In this document: piece after piece, positions 33,965 to 42,569 of the stretch | Layout: the number at the start of each line of letters is the position of its first letter | Position numbering within the stretch: the stretch's first letter is position 1 | Assembly (NCBI GenBank): GCA_017532425.1 | Contig: JAFXJH010000125.1 | Coordinates: 1-45,360, forward strand | Reading direction: 5' to 3' | Origin: Clostridia bacterium | GTDB taxonomy: Bacteria; Bacillota; Clostridia; Oscillospirales; CAG-272 | DNA length: 45,360 bases | Made by a program: the position numbers and the translations under genes | The notes under the pieces: model-generated | Seen by the model: the letters and a program-made list of their open reading frames with translations, nothing else | The model's database searches: none | Told to the model about the DNA's origin: nothing

Positions 33965-34696
33965 TCATATCTCGTAGTAAAAAGATAACGAAGAAAGAAC
34001 GTATGCAGACGCCGTTTCGGTGCGCAGGATCCTCTTACCGAGACCCGCAAGCTTAACTTTGCGTTCAAGCGCGGCTTCCACCTCCTGCTTTGAAAAGCCT
34101 CCCTCAGGACCTATCATAAATCCTATCTCGGTTGGTCTTTCATCCGGCAGAAGAGCCTTCAGCGCAAGAGTGTTCTCTCCCTCGTAGCACATAAAAGCAA
34201 GCTCCATACGGCTCAGTCTGTCAAGAGCCTCCTTAAAGGACACTGTCGCGCTTACCTCGGGGATCCTTCCTCTGCCGCACTGACCTGCCGCATCCGATGC
34301 GATTTTTCGTCTGCGCTCGGTTTTGGACAGATCTCCCTTTTTATCGCTTTTTGCTATACATCTTTCGCTTTCAAACGGAACTATCTCGCAAACGCCGAGC
34401 TCTGTCGATTTTTGCACAATATAGTCCATTTTTTCGCCTTTAGCGAGTGCCTGAAACAAAATTATGCGGTACGGCGGCTCTCCCGGTGCTTTACAGGACG
34501 AGAGTATCTTGACCGTCACGCTATCCTGCGTAAAGGAATCGATCACGCAGTCGTATTCGTTTCCATCCATATCGCAGAGTGTAAGGCTGTCCCCTTTTGC
34601 CATTCTGAGTGAATATGCAATATGGCGCGCACTTTGACCCGTTACCACGGCAGAGTCCTCGCAGAATGATTCATTGGGTAGAAAAAACTTTGGCAT
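33965..34696 (-). CDS. rsmE: 16S rRNA m3U1498 methyltransferase RsmE
   Basis: 243-residue SPOUT methyltransferase. N-terminal PUA-like domain (ARHIAYSLRMAKGDSLTLCD) and C-terminal trefoil knot with FMIGPEGGFSKQEVEAA and the final ILRTETASAYVLS. AKGEKMDYIVQKSTELGV is also diagnostic. It is preceded by a leader of about 185 nt that contains what looks like a small inserted element. AAAGGA lies 9 nt before the ATG. Confidence 0.96.
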   Translation of the reverse strand: MPKFFLPNESFCEDSAVVTGQSARHIAYSLRMAKGDSLTLCDMDGNEYDCVIDSFTQDSVTVKILSSCKAPGEPPYRIILFQALAKGEKMDYIVQKSTELGVCEIVPFESERCIAKSDKKGDLSKTERRRKIASDAAGQCGRGRIPEVSATVSFKEALDRLSRMELAFMCYEGENTLALKALLPDERPTEIGFMIGPEGGFSKQEVEAALERKVKLAGLGKRILRTETASAYVLSSLSFYYEI

Positions 34697-34723
34697 TTAT
34701 ATATTCCTTTCGATTTTTTTAAG

Positions 34724-34892
34724 CAAGCTATACGTTTATTAAAAAGCTCCAAACGGCAGTTTATTTGAGGGAAGGAAAAACCATCTCATACGCCGAAGTT
34801 TTTCCCTTCACTCAAGCTCCCAACCCATTCCTTGGCTGTTCGATTTTTAAAGGTGTCGGGACTTGCGTTTGAAACAAGCTATACGTTTATTA
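34724..34892. repeat. 133-bp insertion-like element flanked by 18-bp direct repeats
   Basis: CAAGCTATACGTTTATTA occurs at 34724-34741 and again at 34875-34892. The 133 bp between them begin near TCCAAACGGCAGT and end with the imperfect inverted match TTCAAACGCAAGT. They contain a long near-perfect hairpin (TTGAGGGAAGGAAAAAC against GTTTTTCCCTTCACTCAA). This looks like a MITE-sized insertion with duplicated target, lying in the rsmE leader. The left copy of the repeat adjoins the gene and the right copy adjoins the promoter -10. Confidence 0.5.
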
Positions 34893-34917
34893 TAATATCT
34901 ACACCTATCTTTGTCAA
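34889..34917 (-). promoter_or_regulatory. Promoter of rsmE
   Basis: Minus strand TTGACA (34912-34917), 17-nt spacer, TATAAT (34889-34894): full consensus. Confidence 0.88.
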
Positions 34918-35027
34918 CCAAAACAGTACATTTTATTTTGACCTTTTTCGACATCCGCAGGTTATTGGGCGTACAGAGTCAAACTCTCGGACCCGATCTC
35001 AAATATGCCTTTTATCAAAATATATCG

Positions 35028-35056
35028 TTGACATTTTCTGTGCGCTGTGGTATCAT
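35028..35056 (+). promoter_or_regulatory. Promoter of the orphan glycosidase-like gene
   Basis: TTGACA (35028-35033), 17-nt spacer, TATCAT (35051-35056), 31 bp before the ATG. Confidence 0.82.
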
Positions 35057-35087
35057 TATTTTAAATTCAACATACGGAGGTAATATT

Positions 35088-36578
35088 ATGCTTAATACAG
35101 ACGGCCGCTGGAGTATGGTTGTCGGAAATTATTCGGGGATGGAAGCGCTTTCCGCAGACAAGATATACGATCTTATATCCGAATACACAGATTATCTCGT
35201 CGAGATACACACATCGGATAATGCAGACAGCGACTTTATTGCCCAAAGAAACGTAGTAATTATCGGTACTCCCGACTCAAACAAATATATAAAAGAGCTT
35301 ACTGAAAGCGGGATAATCCCCGCAGCCGACGGTGACGAGGGATATTTCATCTCTGTCGGAAAGAATCCGAAAAATGAGGATTATCAGGCTATAATAATTT
35401 CGGCAAACACAGACAAAGGAATATTTTACGGAGCGTCCGATCTTGCAAACAACTACTTTGCAAACGATGTTTACCAAAGAAGTGATTTCAATAAGCTTCG
35501 CACACCGAAGATATTTTCCGCGCCCTTCAATGAAAAGCTGCCCGAGTATTCACGTCTTACCTCTCCCGCAGTAAAAAAACGCGCCATTTGGACCTGGGGA
35601 CACTGCATATACGATTACAAGCGCTTTTTCGACAATATGGCAGAACTTCGTCTTAACGAGATAGTTATCTGGAACGATTTTTGTCCGCTGAACGCCAAAG
35701 ATGTAATAGAATACGCTCATTCGCGCGGTATCGGAGTTATATGGGGATACGCGTGGGGCTGGGACGACAAGGATATGACTCCCGTTGATCTCGTTACCCG
35801 AAGCAACTGGGAAGCGCTTGCCGATCAAATACTTAAAATATACGAGGACTCCTATCTTCCCACGTGTGCAGACGGAATATATTTTCAGTCCTTTACCGAG
35901 ACCGGCAGACGCATACGTGACGGTGTCGTTATTGCCGAAGCGGTCGTTGATTGGGTCAATTTCGTGGCTCGCAAATTCTATGAAAAATATCCCGAGCTTC
36001 ATATTCAGTTCGGTCTGCACGCAACGTCGGTAAAGAACGACCTCGAATATATCGCAAAGGTCGATCCGAAAATTCAGATAGTCTGGGAAAACTGCGGTGC
36101 TTTCCCCTACTGCTACAATCCGTCCAACACGCACGACTTTGACCTCACCTGCGATTTCAGCAGAAAAATAGCAAATCTGCGCGGAAAAGATGATAATTTC
36201 GGAGTAGTCATAAAGGGAATGACCACTCTTTCCTGGGCAGAATTCGAGCATCACAGCGGTCCGTATCTGCTTGGTGTCAGAAGTGCCGACTACACGGCTC
36301 GACATGATGAACAAAAGAGCCGTTACTGGCGTCTTATTCAGTCGAAATGGATAAAAAACGCGAAATATCCTTACGAAACAATAAAGCTTCTCGCAGAAGA
36401 GAAAAACGGCGATCTCGATATGCAGCTTCTTATCGAAGACGGTACCTTTGAGGAAAATCTCTATTTTCCCGTTCTTCTCTCCGCCGAGCTGCTTTGGGGA
36501 GCCGACGAACCGCTTGACGATATCATCGAACGCGTTATGATGAGCAGACACCTGAAATTTGCCGAGTTTGAATATTAA
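35088..36578 (+). CDS. Putative intracellular glycosidase (hexosaminidase-like N-domain plus TIM barrel)
   Basis: 496 residues from the ATG at 35088, which has GGAGG 7 nt upstream; the frame is open further 5' but crosses the promoter. The first 120 residues have a pattern like the small alpha/beta domain ahead of GH20/GH67/GH84 barrels (VVIIGTPDSNKYI, then KGIFYGASDLANNYF). A barrel follows: KKRAIWTWGHCIYDYKRFFD, GIGVIWGYAWGWDD, CADGIYFQSFTETG with an acid near residue 270, then IQIVWENCGAF. No signal peptide. Exact GH family and substrate were not recognised. It stands alone between rsmE and a DUF975 gene. Confidence 0.7.
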   Translation: MLNTDGRWSMVVGNYSGMEALSADKIYDLISEYTDYLVEIHTSDNADSDFIAQRNVVIIGTPDSNKYIKELTESGIIPAADGDEGYFISVGKNPKNEDYQAIIISANTDKGIFYGASDLANNYFANDVYQRSDFNKLRTPKIFSAPFNEKLPEYSRLTSPAVKKRAIWTWGHCIYDYKRFFDNMAELRLNEIVIWNDFCPLNAKDVIEYAHSRGIGVIWGYAWGWDDKDMTPVDLVTRSNWEALADQILKIYEDSYLPTCADGIYFQSFTETGRRIRDGVVIAEAVVDWVNFVARKFYEKYPELHIQFGLHATSVKNDLEYIAKVDPKIQIVWENCGAFPYCYNPSNTHDFDLTCDFSRKIANLRGKDDNFGVVIKGMTTLSWAEFEHHSGPYLLGVRSADYTARHDEQKSRYWRLIQSKWIKNAKYPYETIKLLAEEKNGDLDMQLLIEDGTFEENLYFPVLLSAELLWGADEPLDDIIERVMMSRHLKFAEFEY

Positions 36579-36588
36579 AAAATCAAAT

Positions 36589-36625
36589 AAAAAACGTTCG
36601 CTGTTAAAAACAGCGAACGTTTTTT
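36589..36625. terminator. Bidirectional terminator between the glycosidase-like gene and DUF975 gene
   Basis: Perfect 16-bp stem (AAAAAACGTTCGCTGT, 36589-36604, complement 36610-36625) with a TAAAA loop. Strong in both directions. Confidence 0.92.
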
Positions 36626-36638
36626 ATTTGCATAATTA

Positions 36639-37265
36639 TTATTCGGCAACTGTATCCTCTGCAACTTCAGCTGTTTCTTCAACAACCTCGGGCGCAGGCT
36701 TGATCTTGTTATAGAAGTTAACCATTGTTGCATTAACGTAAGGTCCAACGTAGATAGCTGCGATACCAAAGGTTATACCAACAAGGAAGAACCAAAGGAT
36801 AAACGAAAGACCGAGAACGAATGCCTCCATCTTGTGACCGTCCATCATCTTTCTGGAGAGTGTGATAGCTTCGTTAGCTCCCATATTGGGGTTCTCTGCG
36901 ATTATGTACTGAGCCATAGAGTAAGAGAACATCTTTACATAACCGGGAATCACGAAAAGGAGAGACCAAAGGAATACGTAGAGTCCGGTAAGGAATGTTA
37001 CCTTGAAAGCAAGCCAAAAATCCTTAAAGCCACAGAACACGTCGCCTACTTCAGGCTTTTTTCCGCCAACGAGCGCGATATAGATTCTTGTTGTTCCGAG
37101 TGCGAGTGCAGGAGCTACTACGATAACGGAAACCAAGGATCCGACAATCGGAATGCAGTTGGGCACAAGAGAGATGAGATAAACAACGATTGAAATAACG
37201 AACAAAATACCAATATTTCCTTTAATTTGGGATTTTGCCGCTGTTTTGAGTTCTTTTCTGTTCAT
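36639..37265 (-). CDS. DUF975 family integral membrane protein
   Basis: 208 residues. It opens with the family signature MNRKELKTAAKSQIKGN, then about five hydrophobic helices, among them ILFVISIVVYLISLVP, FLTGLYVFLWSLLFVIPGYV and VLGLSFILWFFLVGITFG. The conserved block EAITLSRKMMDGHKMEAF lies between the last two. The tail is acidic and Val/Glu-rich. Function is unknown; these proteins sit in the cytoplasmic membrane. It has its own promoter (37319-37347) and terminator. Confidence 0.92.
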   Translation of the reverse strand: MNRKELKTAAKSQIKGNIGILFVISIVVYLISLVPNCIPIVGSLVSVIVVAPALALGTTRIYIALVGGKKPEVGDVFCGFKDFWLAFKVTFLTGLYVFLWSLLFVIPGYVKMFSYSMAQYIIAENPNMGANEAITLSRKMMDGHKMEAFVLGLSFILWFFLVGITFGIAAIYVGPYVNATMVNFYNKIKPAPEVVEETAEVAEDTVAE

Positions 37266-37318
37266 AAATTTTCCTCCAACTATAAAAATATAAATCAGAC
37301 AACTTAAATGTCGAGAAA

Positions 37319-37347
37319 ATTATAACACATATATTTGTTTTTGTAAA
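37319..37347 (-). promoter_or_regulatory. Promoter of the DUF975 gene
   Basis: Minus strand TTTACA (37342-37347), 17-nt spacer, TATAAT (37319-37324). Confidence 0.83.
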
Positions 37348-37404
37348 TACTTTTTAACAAAATAATCACAAAAAACAAACAATTAATTCATCACATCAAG
37401 CATT

Positions 37405-39399
37405 TCATTCAAATTCAAGCTCGATCTCAACCCCATCAATAAGCAACTTGCTTCCCCTTGTAGCCAAAGCGAATTTATCCTTACGGTATGCAAGGAGACC
37501 GGTATGTATGCCCTTGTAATTCACACCGTCGATATTAAGATCAAACTCTGTCGGCTCACCTGATAGAATACTCATATTCACAAGCGAAAAGCTTCCGTCC
37601 TCGTAAACGCATCCACCGGCAAAGCGATTCTTCTCAACACCCATTTTTTCGAGCACAGAAAGATCGTAAGTGTCGTACTTCGGAATACTCAGCTCGATTT
37701 CGTTTCCGTCAAAATCAATACCGCTTTTTCCTATCGATGCGATATTTACTCCGTTTTCATATGCTCTGTTCAAGAATTCGTACGTACTCTTTTTTGCGTA
37801 TTTGGGGTAAAGAAATAGGCAATTTTTAAATTTATGGCCGTTAAATGACACTTTATCGCCGTCAAGCGTTATTCTGCCGTCCTCTATCGCGTAGTCGGGT
37901 GCAAGCGCGCTGACATATCCCGCGTTCCATATTTCGCGGCATCTCGGAACTATCTGAAGAGTACCGTCTATATCAAATACGCTTCTCGCGCTGTAATCGG
38001 GGTACCAGTTATTCTGCGCCGCCGCTCCGAAGACGATAAGCAGGTCTGTTTTCGGAAATTCTGTCTGAAAAGGATCAAGCCGGGCTATCTGATCGTCTAT
38101 TTTTTTGATATCTTTTAAGAAATCGGGCTCTGTGAAGCTGCTTCCCCACGTGAAATCCCTGTACGAATGATGCCATTCTCTTGTTCCGAAGGGCGCACCC
38201 TCTATCATATGCGTATAATGCTTCTCGCTGACCTTGTTATAGTACATATCTATGTCTATAGGGCTCCTGCAAGCCATCATTATACCGAGTCTTACCGGAT
38301 AAGGAATATTTTCGTCGATATGTGCTATATCGCGCGGGATATCCCACCAGTTAGCCGCTGTGCGCCATACCTCATCGCTGTCAAGCACGTTATGGAAAGT
38401 ATTATGGCAGGAAACGTAGGCATCCTCACCGAAGACCTCTTTGGTATAATCGTACACCTTTTTTTCTACCTCAAGCGGAAAAACGCGAAGCTTTTCAAAA
38501 TAGGTATTGATTGCCTTTATCCGCACGCTTTCGTCGCTTTCGGGCGCATATCGCATATCAAAAAGAAGTCTGTCGAGATCAATATTCCATCTTTCGGAAT
38601 ATTTTTTCTTCATACCCATAGAATATATTCTTCCTCTGAAGGGCGCATCCTGTCCGCGTGTGATCGGACCTGTATTCAGAAGAATATATCCGTATTCGTC
38701 CATTATAACGCCGTCGAGAGGAATGTCGCTGTAATCGTCGATAATACGCTTATGCTTTTCCCAGTCATCTGTAACTGCCGTGATATTATAAAACCAGGCA
38801 AGAAGCACGAAAACGTTCTTTCCTGCGTTTTCCTTGCCGAGATTCAACGTAAAGCTAGTTTTATACGTTCTCCAATCGGTGATATTCACTTCGTCCGTAA
38901 CGTCAACGAGCGTTCCGTCCTTATAGAAGCCCTCGGCCGTCTTTTCAAAGGCATATGCCTTCAAGACCTGCGAATAGATAGGCATAAACTTTTTACGTGC
39001 TCCGACTGCCGTATGTGTACACTGCACGAAGCCGTTTTCGTCGGCAACAAGCTCTATGTCGTTTACTATAGCCTCTGCCTTATCAGGCTCGGGTATCGGG
39101 AACATTTCAAGGCGGTCGACCGGATCCTCGGAAAATACCGAGCAGTTATAAAATCCCGTCTCTACTACAAGTCTGAGACAGACCTTGATACCAAGGCTGT
39201 GCGCATATTCTGTCAGCTCCTTCAAGGCCTTATGGCACTGCTGTTTGTTCTGAAGCGATATTCCGGCACCCACACCAATGCCGAGATGGGTGATACTCAT
39301 ATGCTTTTTTATAAAATCAAGCTCTTTTATATAGCCTCTGTTTACAAGGTCTTCATTTCGCAAGCCGAAATAAAGGCTTATCGGTATTTCTCTTTTCAC
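37405..39399 (-). CDS. Putative glycosidase of unknown family, partner of a glycyl radical enzyme
   Basis: 664 residues from the GTG at 39399, with GAGG 8 nt upstream; the frame is open further but overlaps the upstream gene. A TIM barrel is suggested by ITHLGIGVGAGIS, GIKVCLRLVVETGF and LDGVIMDEYGY at 228-238, where Asp234 and Glu235 could be catalytic. A beta-rich insertion (DWRTYKTSFTLNLG) interrupts the barrel. A Rossmann-like segment (KTDLLIVFGAA) follows, then C-terminal strands ending in KLLIDGVEIELEFE. No signal peptide. The layout recalls intracellular barrel glycosidases with a trimerisation-like domain. It lies 26 bp after the glycyl radical enzyme gene and is surely co-transcribed with it. 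Confidence 0.65.
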   Translation of the reverse strand: MKREIPISLYFGLRNEDLVNRGYIKELDFIKKHMSITHLGIGVGAGISLQNKQQCHKALKELTEYAHSLGIKVCLRLVVETGFYNCSVFSEDPVDRLEMFPIPEPDKAEAIVNDIELVADENGFVQCTHTAVGARKKFMPIYSQVLKAYAFEKTAEGFYKDGTLVDVTDEVNITDWRTYKTSFTLNLGKENAGKNVFVLLAWFYNITAVTDDWEKHKRIIDDYSDIPLDGVIMDEYGYILLNTGPITRGQDAPFRGRIYSMGMKKKYSERWNIDLDRLLFDMRYAPESDESVRIKAINTYFEKLRVFPLEVEKKVYDYTKEVFGEDAYVSCHNTFHNVLDSDEVWRTAANWWDIPRDIAHIDENIPYPVRLGIMMACRSPIDIDMYYNKVSEKHYTHMIEGAPFGTREWHHSYRDFTWGSSFTEPDFLKDIKKIDDQIARLDPFQTEFPKTDLLIVFGAAAQNNWYPDYSARSVFDIDGTLQIVPRCREIWNAGYVSALAPDYAIEDGRITLDGDKVSFNGHKFKNCLFLYPKYAKKSTYEFLNRAYENGVNIASIGKSGIDFDGNEIELSIPKYDTYDLSVLEKMGVEKNRFAGGCVYEDGSFSLVNMSILSGEPTEFDLNIDGVNYKGIHTGLLAYRKDKFALATRGSKLLIDGVEIELEFE

Positions 39400-39425
39400 G
39401 GTAATTACCTCACAATAATTTGGTT

Positions 39426-41642
39426 TCAGCAAAGGCTTTCTGCCTGCTTTATAAATGCATCCTGCTCTACCTTGCTTATATTGTTCCAGAGCACGTTCCA
39501 TCCGCAGACTCTTATCTGCAGATCGCGGTATTTTTCGGGATTTGCCTGCGCGTCGCGAAGGAGATCCGCGTCGAAAACATTCATATGAAGCGCGTGACCG
39601 CCGCGCTTTACGAAGGTCATAAGCAGTCCGTACATAGCTTCAAGCCCGTCATCCCCCTTGACCGCCGACGGCAGAAGTCCGACATCTATCGCCGCATCGC
39701 AGGTAAATGTCGAAGCGTCTATCTTTGTTGCCGAGAGAATTGCGGCTGTCGCGCCCTCTCTGTTTTGTCCCATCGAAGCCGAAACGTTTTTCGATAGCTC
39801 TTCTCCGATAAGGCGTCCGTTTGGTGAGGATGCCGTCTTATCGGCGAAGATATACGACATTCTTGCAACGTGGAAGCCGCAGTTCCATTTACCGCCGCGC
39901 GAATTTTCTCTTCCGCAGAGATTTGTTGTAATAAAGTTCACGATATCAACGGCAAGATCATCGGGGCGATCCTTATTATTGCCGTATTTTTCACGGTCAG
40001 CGAGCAGCTTCTGACGGAATTTTTCATGTCCTTCATAATTTTTGCCAAGAATATCGACAAATTCCTCGAGCGTGAGCTCCTTTTTATCGTAAACGTACTT
40101 GCGTATCATATTAAGCGAATCCGCGATATCCGCAAGAAATCCGAAGAGCACAACCGAATTGTTACTGCTTCCTCCGCCCGCTATCGCATCCTTCTTCTTT
40201 TCAAGACAGCTCGGGAAGGTTGCAGACAGCATAGACAGCGGATTTATATACGAGAGATATCCCTCAAATGCGTTTACCGTTTCTACGGTAACGTCTATTC
40301 CGCGGAGAAGTTGTCTTTTATATTCGCTGTAAAGACTGTCGAAGGTTTTGTATTCCGAAAGATCGGGGCTCAAGTTGCCCGAGAAAACACCTGTCACGCC
40401 GTCGTATCCCTTATGCAGAGCATATTCGAGCGATTTTAGCATATTAAGATAGTTCATTCCCGCGTGGAATGAGCCCTTAGGGGAATATTCATAGCATCCC
40501 GTTATATTACAAAGGCGGGCATCCTCCTCGGAAATTCCTGTTCTTTCAAGCGCGCGGCGAATCGTCGAATCTGAAACGAAAACAATAGAGTTGTGTCCTC
40601 TGCGAATCATATCCAGTGCCTTAAGAGCGAGAGTTTTAGGTGTACTTTCGCTCAGCTTTATCTGTATTTTCGGGCAGTACAGACCCATTTTATCGTAAAC
40701 GTCAAGCAGCATATAAGAAAGCTCGTTTATTACGCTTGTGCCGTCCCCATTCTCACCGCCTATATACAGCGGCTGATTCCAGTAGTTCCCTATAGAGTCA
40801 AACTGAAGGAAATAATATGCAAGCTCTGTGCGAAGCTCTTTCTCGCTTATGCCGTTTGCAAGATCATTTTTATAGAATTCATAGAAGGTCTGATCAAATC
40901 CCGAAAGCGAGCGTACCTGCAGGCCGTCAACGTGTTCGCTTATGATAAAATAAATATAGGACATAAGAAGTGCTTCGTAGAAGCTTTTTGGCGGATTGTG
41001 TGCTATATTTTTGAGTGCCTTCGCCATTTTTTCAGAGCCATCGGTCTTTTCGGCAAGAGCTGCAAGGCGCTCTGCAAGCGTAATTATAGCTTCGTAAGTA
41101 ATCTTTATTCCCTCGAAAAAGATTTCTTCTTCATCCGTCATATTCTGCAAGCGGCGCACCTTCTCGCTTTCCTCGAGAATACCCGAAAATCCGAGGCTGA
41201 AAAGTCTTTCCCAAACGGGAACGCTGTGGTCATAGTCCGGCCAAATGGTCACTATACCGTCTTTTTCAAGCTGTGTTCTCTTTTTTCCGACCTCGGGAAT
41301 TATATTTCCGAAGACCTCTGCCTTCCACTTATTTATCAGTGTCTGATTGATCGGACGGTCGGTCATATTCAGTGCGGGAAAAATATCTCTGCTATCGCAA
41401 GATATTCTTGTATTTTTCAGTACAAATTCAAATGCTTTTGCCTTACGTATCGGATGCGGAAGGTCCTTGATTTTTTCATCCTCGCTGATTATCGTATCAA
41501 TTATGATCTTGGGGGCAAGTCCGCTGTCAGGCGAAAAAATTTCGTCACGGCGGATAAATCTTGCATGACCGTCAAATGGTTTTGAGCTATCGTGGTATTT
41601 ATTTATTATATACTCATAATCGTTCTGTCTGATATATTCCAT
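39426..41642 (-). CDS. Glycyl radical enzyme of the PFL-like family, substrate unknown
   Basis: 738 residues. The PFL-like domain includes GNYWNQPLYIGG, TGCYEYSPKG with thiyl Cys383 and base Glu385 (the GCxE pattern of diol, glycerol and hydroxyproline dehydratases and choline lyase, not the CC of pyruvate formate-lyase), GGGSSNNSV, and GGHALHMNVFDADLL. The C-terminal glycyl radical loop is RVCGWNVLW, with Gly714; RVSGYSVxF is usual, so Cys713, Trp715 and Asn716 are unusual. An oxygen-sensitive dehydratase or lyase is inferred. No radical SAM activase is in the window. Divergent AraC gene upstream, glycosidase-like gene downstream. GGAGG lies 7 nt before the ATG. Confidence 0.88.
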   Translation of the reverse strand: MEYIRQNDYEYIINKYHDSSKPFDGHARFIRRDEIFSPDSGLAPKIIIDTIISEDEKIKDLPHPIRKAKAFEFVLKNTRISCDSRDIFPALNMTDRPINQTLINKWKAEVFGNIIPEVGKKRTQLEKDGIVTIWPDYDHSVPVWERLFSLGFSGILEESEKVRRLQNMTDEEEIFFEGIKITYEAIITLAERLAALAEKTDGSEKMAKALKNIAHNPPKSFYEALLMSYIYFIISEHVDGLQVRSLSGFDQTFYEFYKNDLANGISEKELRTELAYYFLQFDSIGNYWNQPLYIGGENGDGTSVINELSYMLLDVYDKMGLYCPKIQIKLSESTPKTLALKALDMIRRGHNSIVFVSDSTIRRALERTGISEEDARLCNITGCYEYSPKGSFHAGMNYLNMLKSLEYALHKGYDGVTGVFSGNLSPDLSEYKTFDSLYSEYKRQLLRGIDVTVETVNAFEGYLSYINPLSMLSATFPSCLEKKKDAIAGGGSSNNSVVLFGFLADIADSLNMIRKYVYDKKELTLEEFVDILGKNYEGHEKFRQKLLADREKYGNNKDRPDDLAVDIVNFITTNLCGRENSRGGKWNCGFHVARMSYIFADKTASSPNGRLIGEELSKNVSASMGQNREGATAAILSATKIDASTFTCDAAIDVGLLPSAVKGDDGLEAMYGLLMTFVKRGGHALHMNVFDADLLRDAQANPEKYRDLQIRVCGWNVLWNNISKVEQDAFIKQAESLC

Positions 41643-41671
41643 AATGAAACCTCCAACAAATCTGTAGTTTA

Positions 41672-41701
41672 ATTATATATCACGTTCCTATTTTTTGTAA
41701 A
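41672..41701 (-). promoter_or_regulatory. Promoter of the glycyl radical enzyme operon
   Basis: Minus strand TTTACA (41696-41701), 18-nt spacer, TATAAT (41672-41677). Back to back with the AraC promoter, their -35 boxes only 18 bp apart. Confidence 0.8.
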
Positions 41702-41718
41702 TAAACAAATCACAACAC

Positions 41719-41747
41719 TTGACGAAATCGATACAATATTATATAAT
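41719..41747 (+). promoter_or_regulatory. Promoter of the second AraC gene
   Basis: TTGACG (41719-41724), 17-nt spacer, TATAAT (41742-41747). The expected transcript start near 41754 makes the GTG codons at 41756-41761 unlikely starts and favours the TTG at 41768. Confidence 0.85.
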
Positions 41748-41767
41748 ATTATCGGGTGGTGATAACA

Positions 41768-42544
41768 TTGTTCGAAAATATAAACGATATCGTGATATCA
41801 AAAGTATCGCTTGCCGTCTACGTTGAAAGCGGAACCGGGCAAAGCGTGCACACCGACCGTAAGTTTCACGGTCTTGTATTAAACGACGATACATCCGTAA
41901 AGGATTATTGCTTCTCTGACGGAAGTGTGCTTCACACGTTTGAAAACTCGATCTTTTATCTTCCCAAGGGCTCGTCATACGTTGTAAAGGACGTCTGCCG
42001 CGGTTCGTGCTATGCGATAAATTTCGACGCAAATATAGACTCGGCTCCCTTTTGCATCAAGCCGCGCAGCAAGGAAGGATTTCTGAAGCTTTTCCGCGAT
42101 GCCGAAAAGAAATGGAAGCGCCCTGACACGGGAAACTTATACGTTATGCGCACGCTTTACGATATTCTGCTTGAAATTCATAGCGATCAGCAAAAGTCGT
42201 ATATGCCCGATTCGAATTTTGAAATCATATCTCCCGCGCTGAAAAAAATATCCTCTGATTTTACCGACAATTCCCTTTCGGTTGCAGAGCTTGCAAGGCT
42301 TTGTAATATCAGCGAGGCATATTTCCGACGCATATTTATAAACAAATTCGGAGTTTCACCCAAGGAATACATAATATCCATGCGAATAAACTACGCCGAG
42401 CGTCTTCTGCGCTCCGGACAGATCTCAGTTTCCGAGGTAGCCTCTCTCTGCGGATATTTCGAAGCCTGCTATTTCTCACGTGATTTTAGACGGCGTGTCG
42501 GAGCATCTCCGAGCGAATATCAAAAACAGCATTCGGCAAAATAA
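41768..42544 (+). CDS. AraC family transcriptional regulator of the glycyl radical enzyme locus
   Basis: 258 residues from a TTG at 41768 (MFENINDIVIS), with GGTGGTGAT 7 nt upstream; a GTG four codons earlier is the alternative. N-terminal cupin sensor (LPKGSSYVVKDVCRGSCYAI) and C-terminal double helix-turn-helix: LSVAELARLCNISEAYFRRIF and ISVSEVASLCGYFEACYFSRD, ending GASPSEYQ. It is divergent from the enzyme and glycosidase genes with back-to-back promoters, so it very probably controls them. Its stop codon lies inside the terminator. Confidence 0.92.
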   Translation: MFENINDIVISKVSLAVYVESGTGQSVHTDRKFHGLVLNDDTSVKDYCFSDGSVLHTFENSIFYLPKGSSYVVKDVCRGSCYAINFDANIDSAPFCIKPRSKEGFLKLFRDAEKKWKRPDTGNLYVMRTLYDILLEIHSDQQKSYMPDSNFEIISPALKKISSDFTDNSLSVAELARLCNISEAYFRRIFINKFGVSPKEYIISMRINYAERLLRSGQISVSEVASLCGYFEACYFSRDFRRRVGASPSEYQKQHSAK

Positions 42545-42560
42545 GCCAAATGCTGTTTTT
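42522..42560. terminator. Bidirectional terminator between the AraC gene and the aminotransferase gene
   Basis: AAAAACAGCATT (42522-42533) pairs with AATGCTGTTTTT (42549-42560); GGC/GCC pairs inside. The AraC stop codon is in the loop. Confidence 0.85.
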
Positions 42561-42569
42561 TCATACTTT

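Noticed and set aside
34911-35087. 59-codon extension of the orphan glycosidase-like frame
   Set aside because: It overlaps its own promoter, and the ATG at 35088 has a strong ribosome binding site.
38167-39588. 473-codon plus-strand open frame opposite the putative glycosidase
   Set aside because: It overlaps two supported minus-strand genes and shows no domain pattern.
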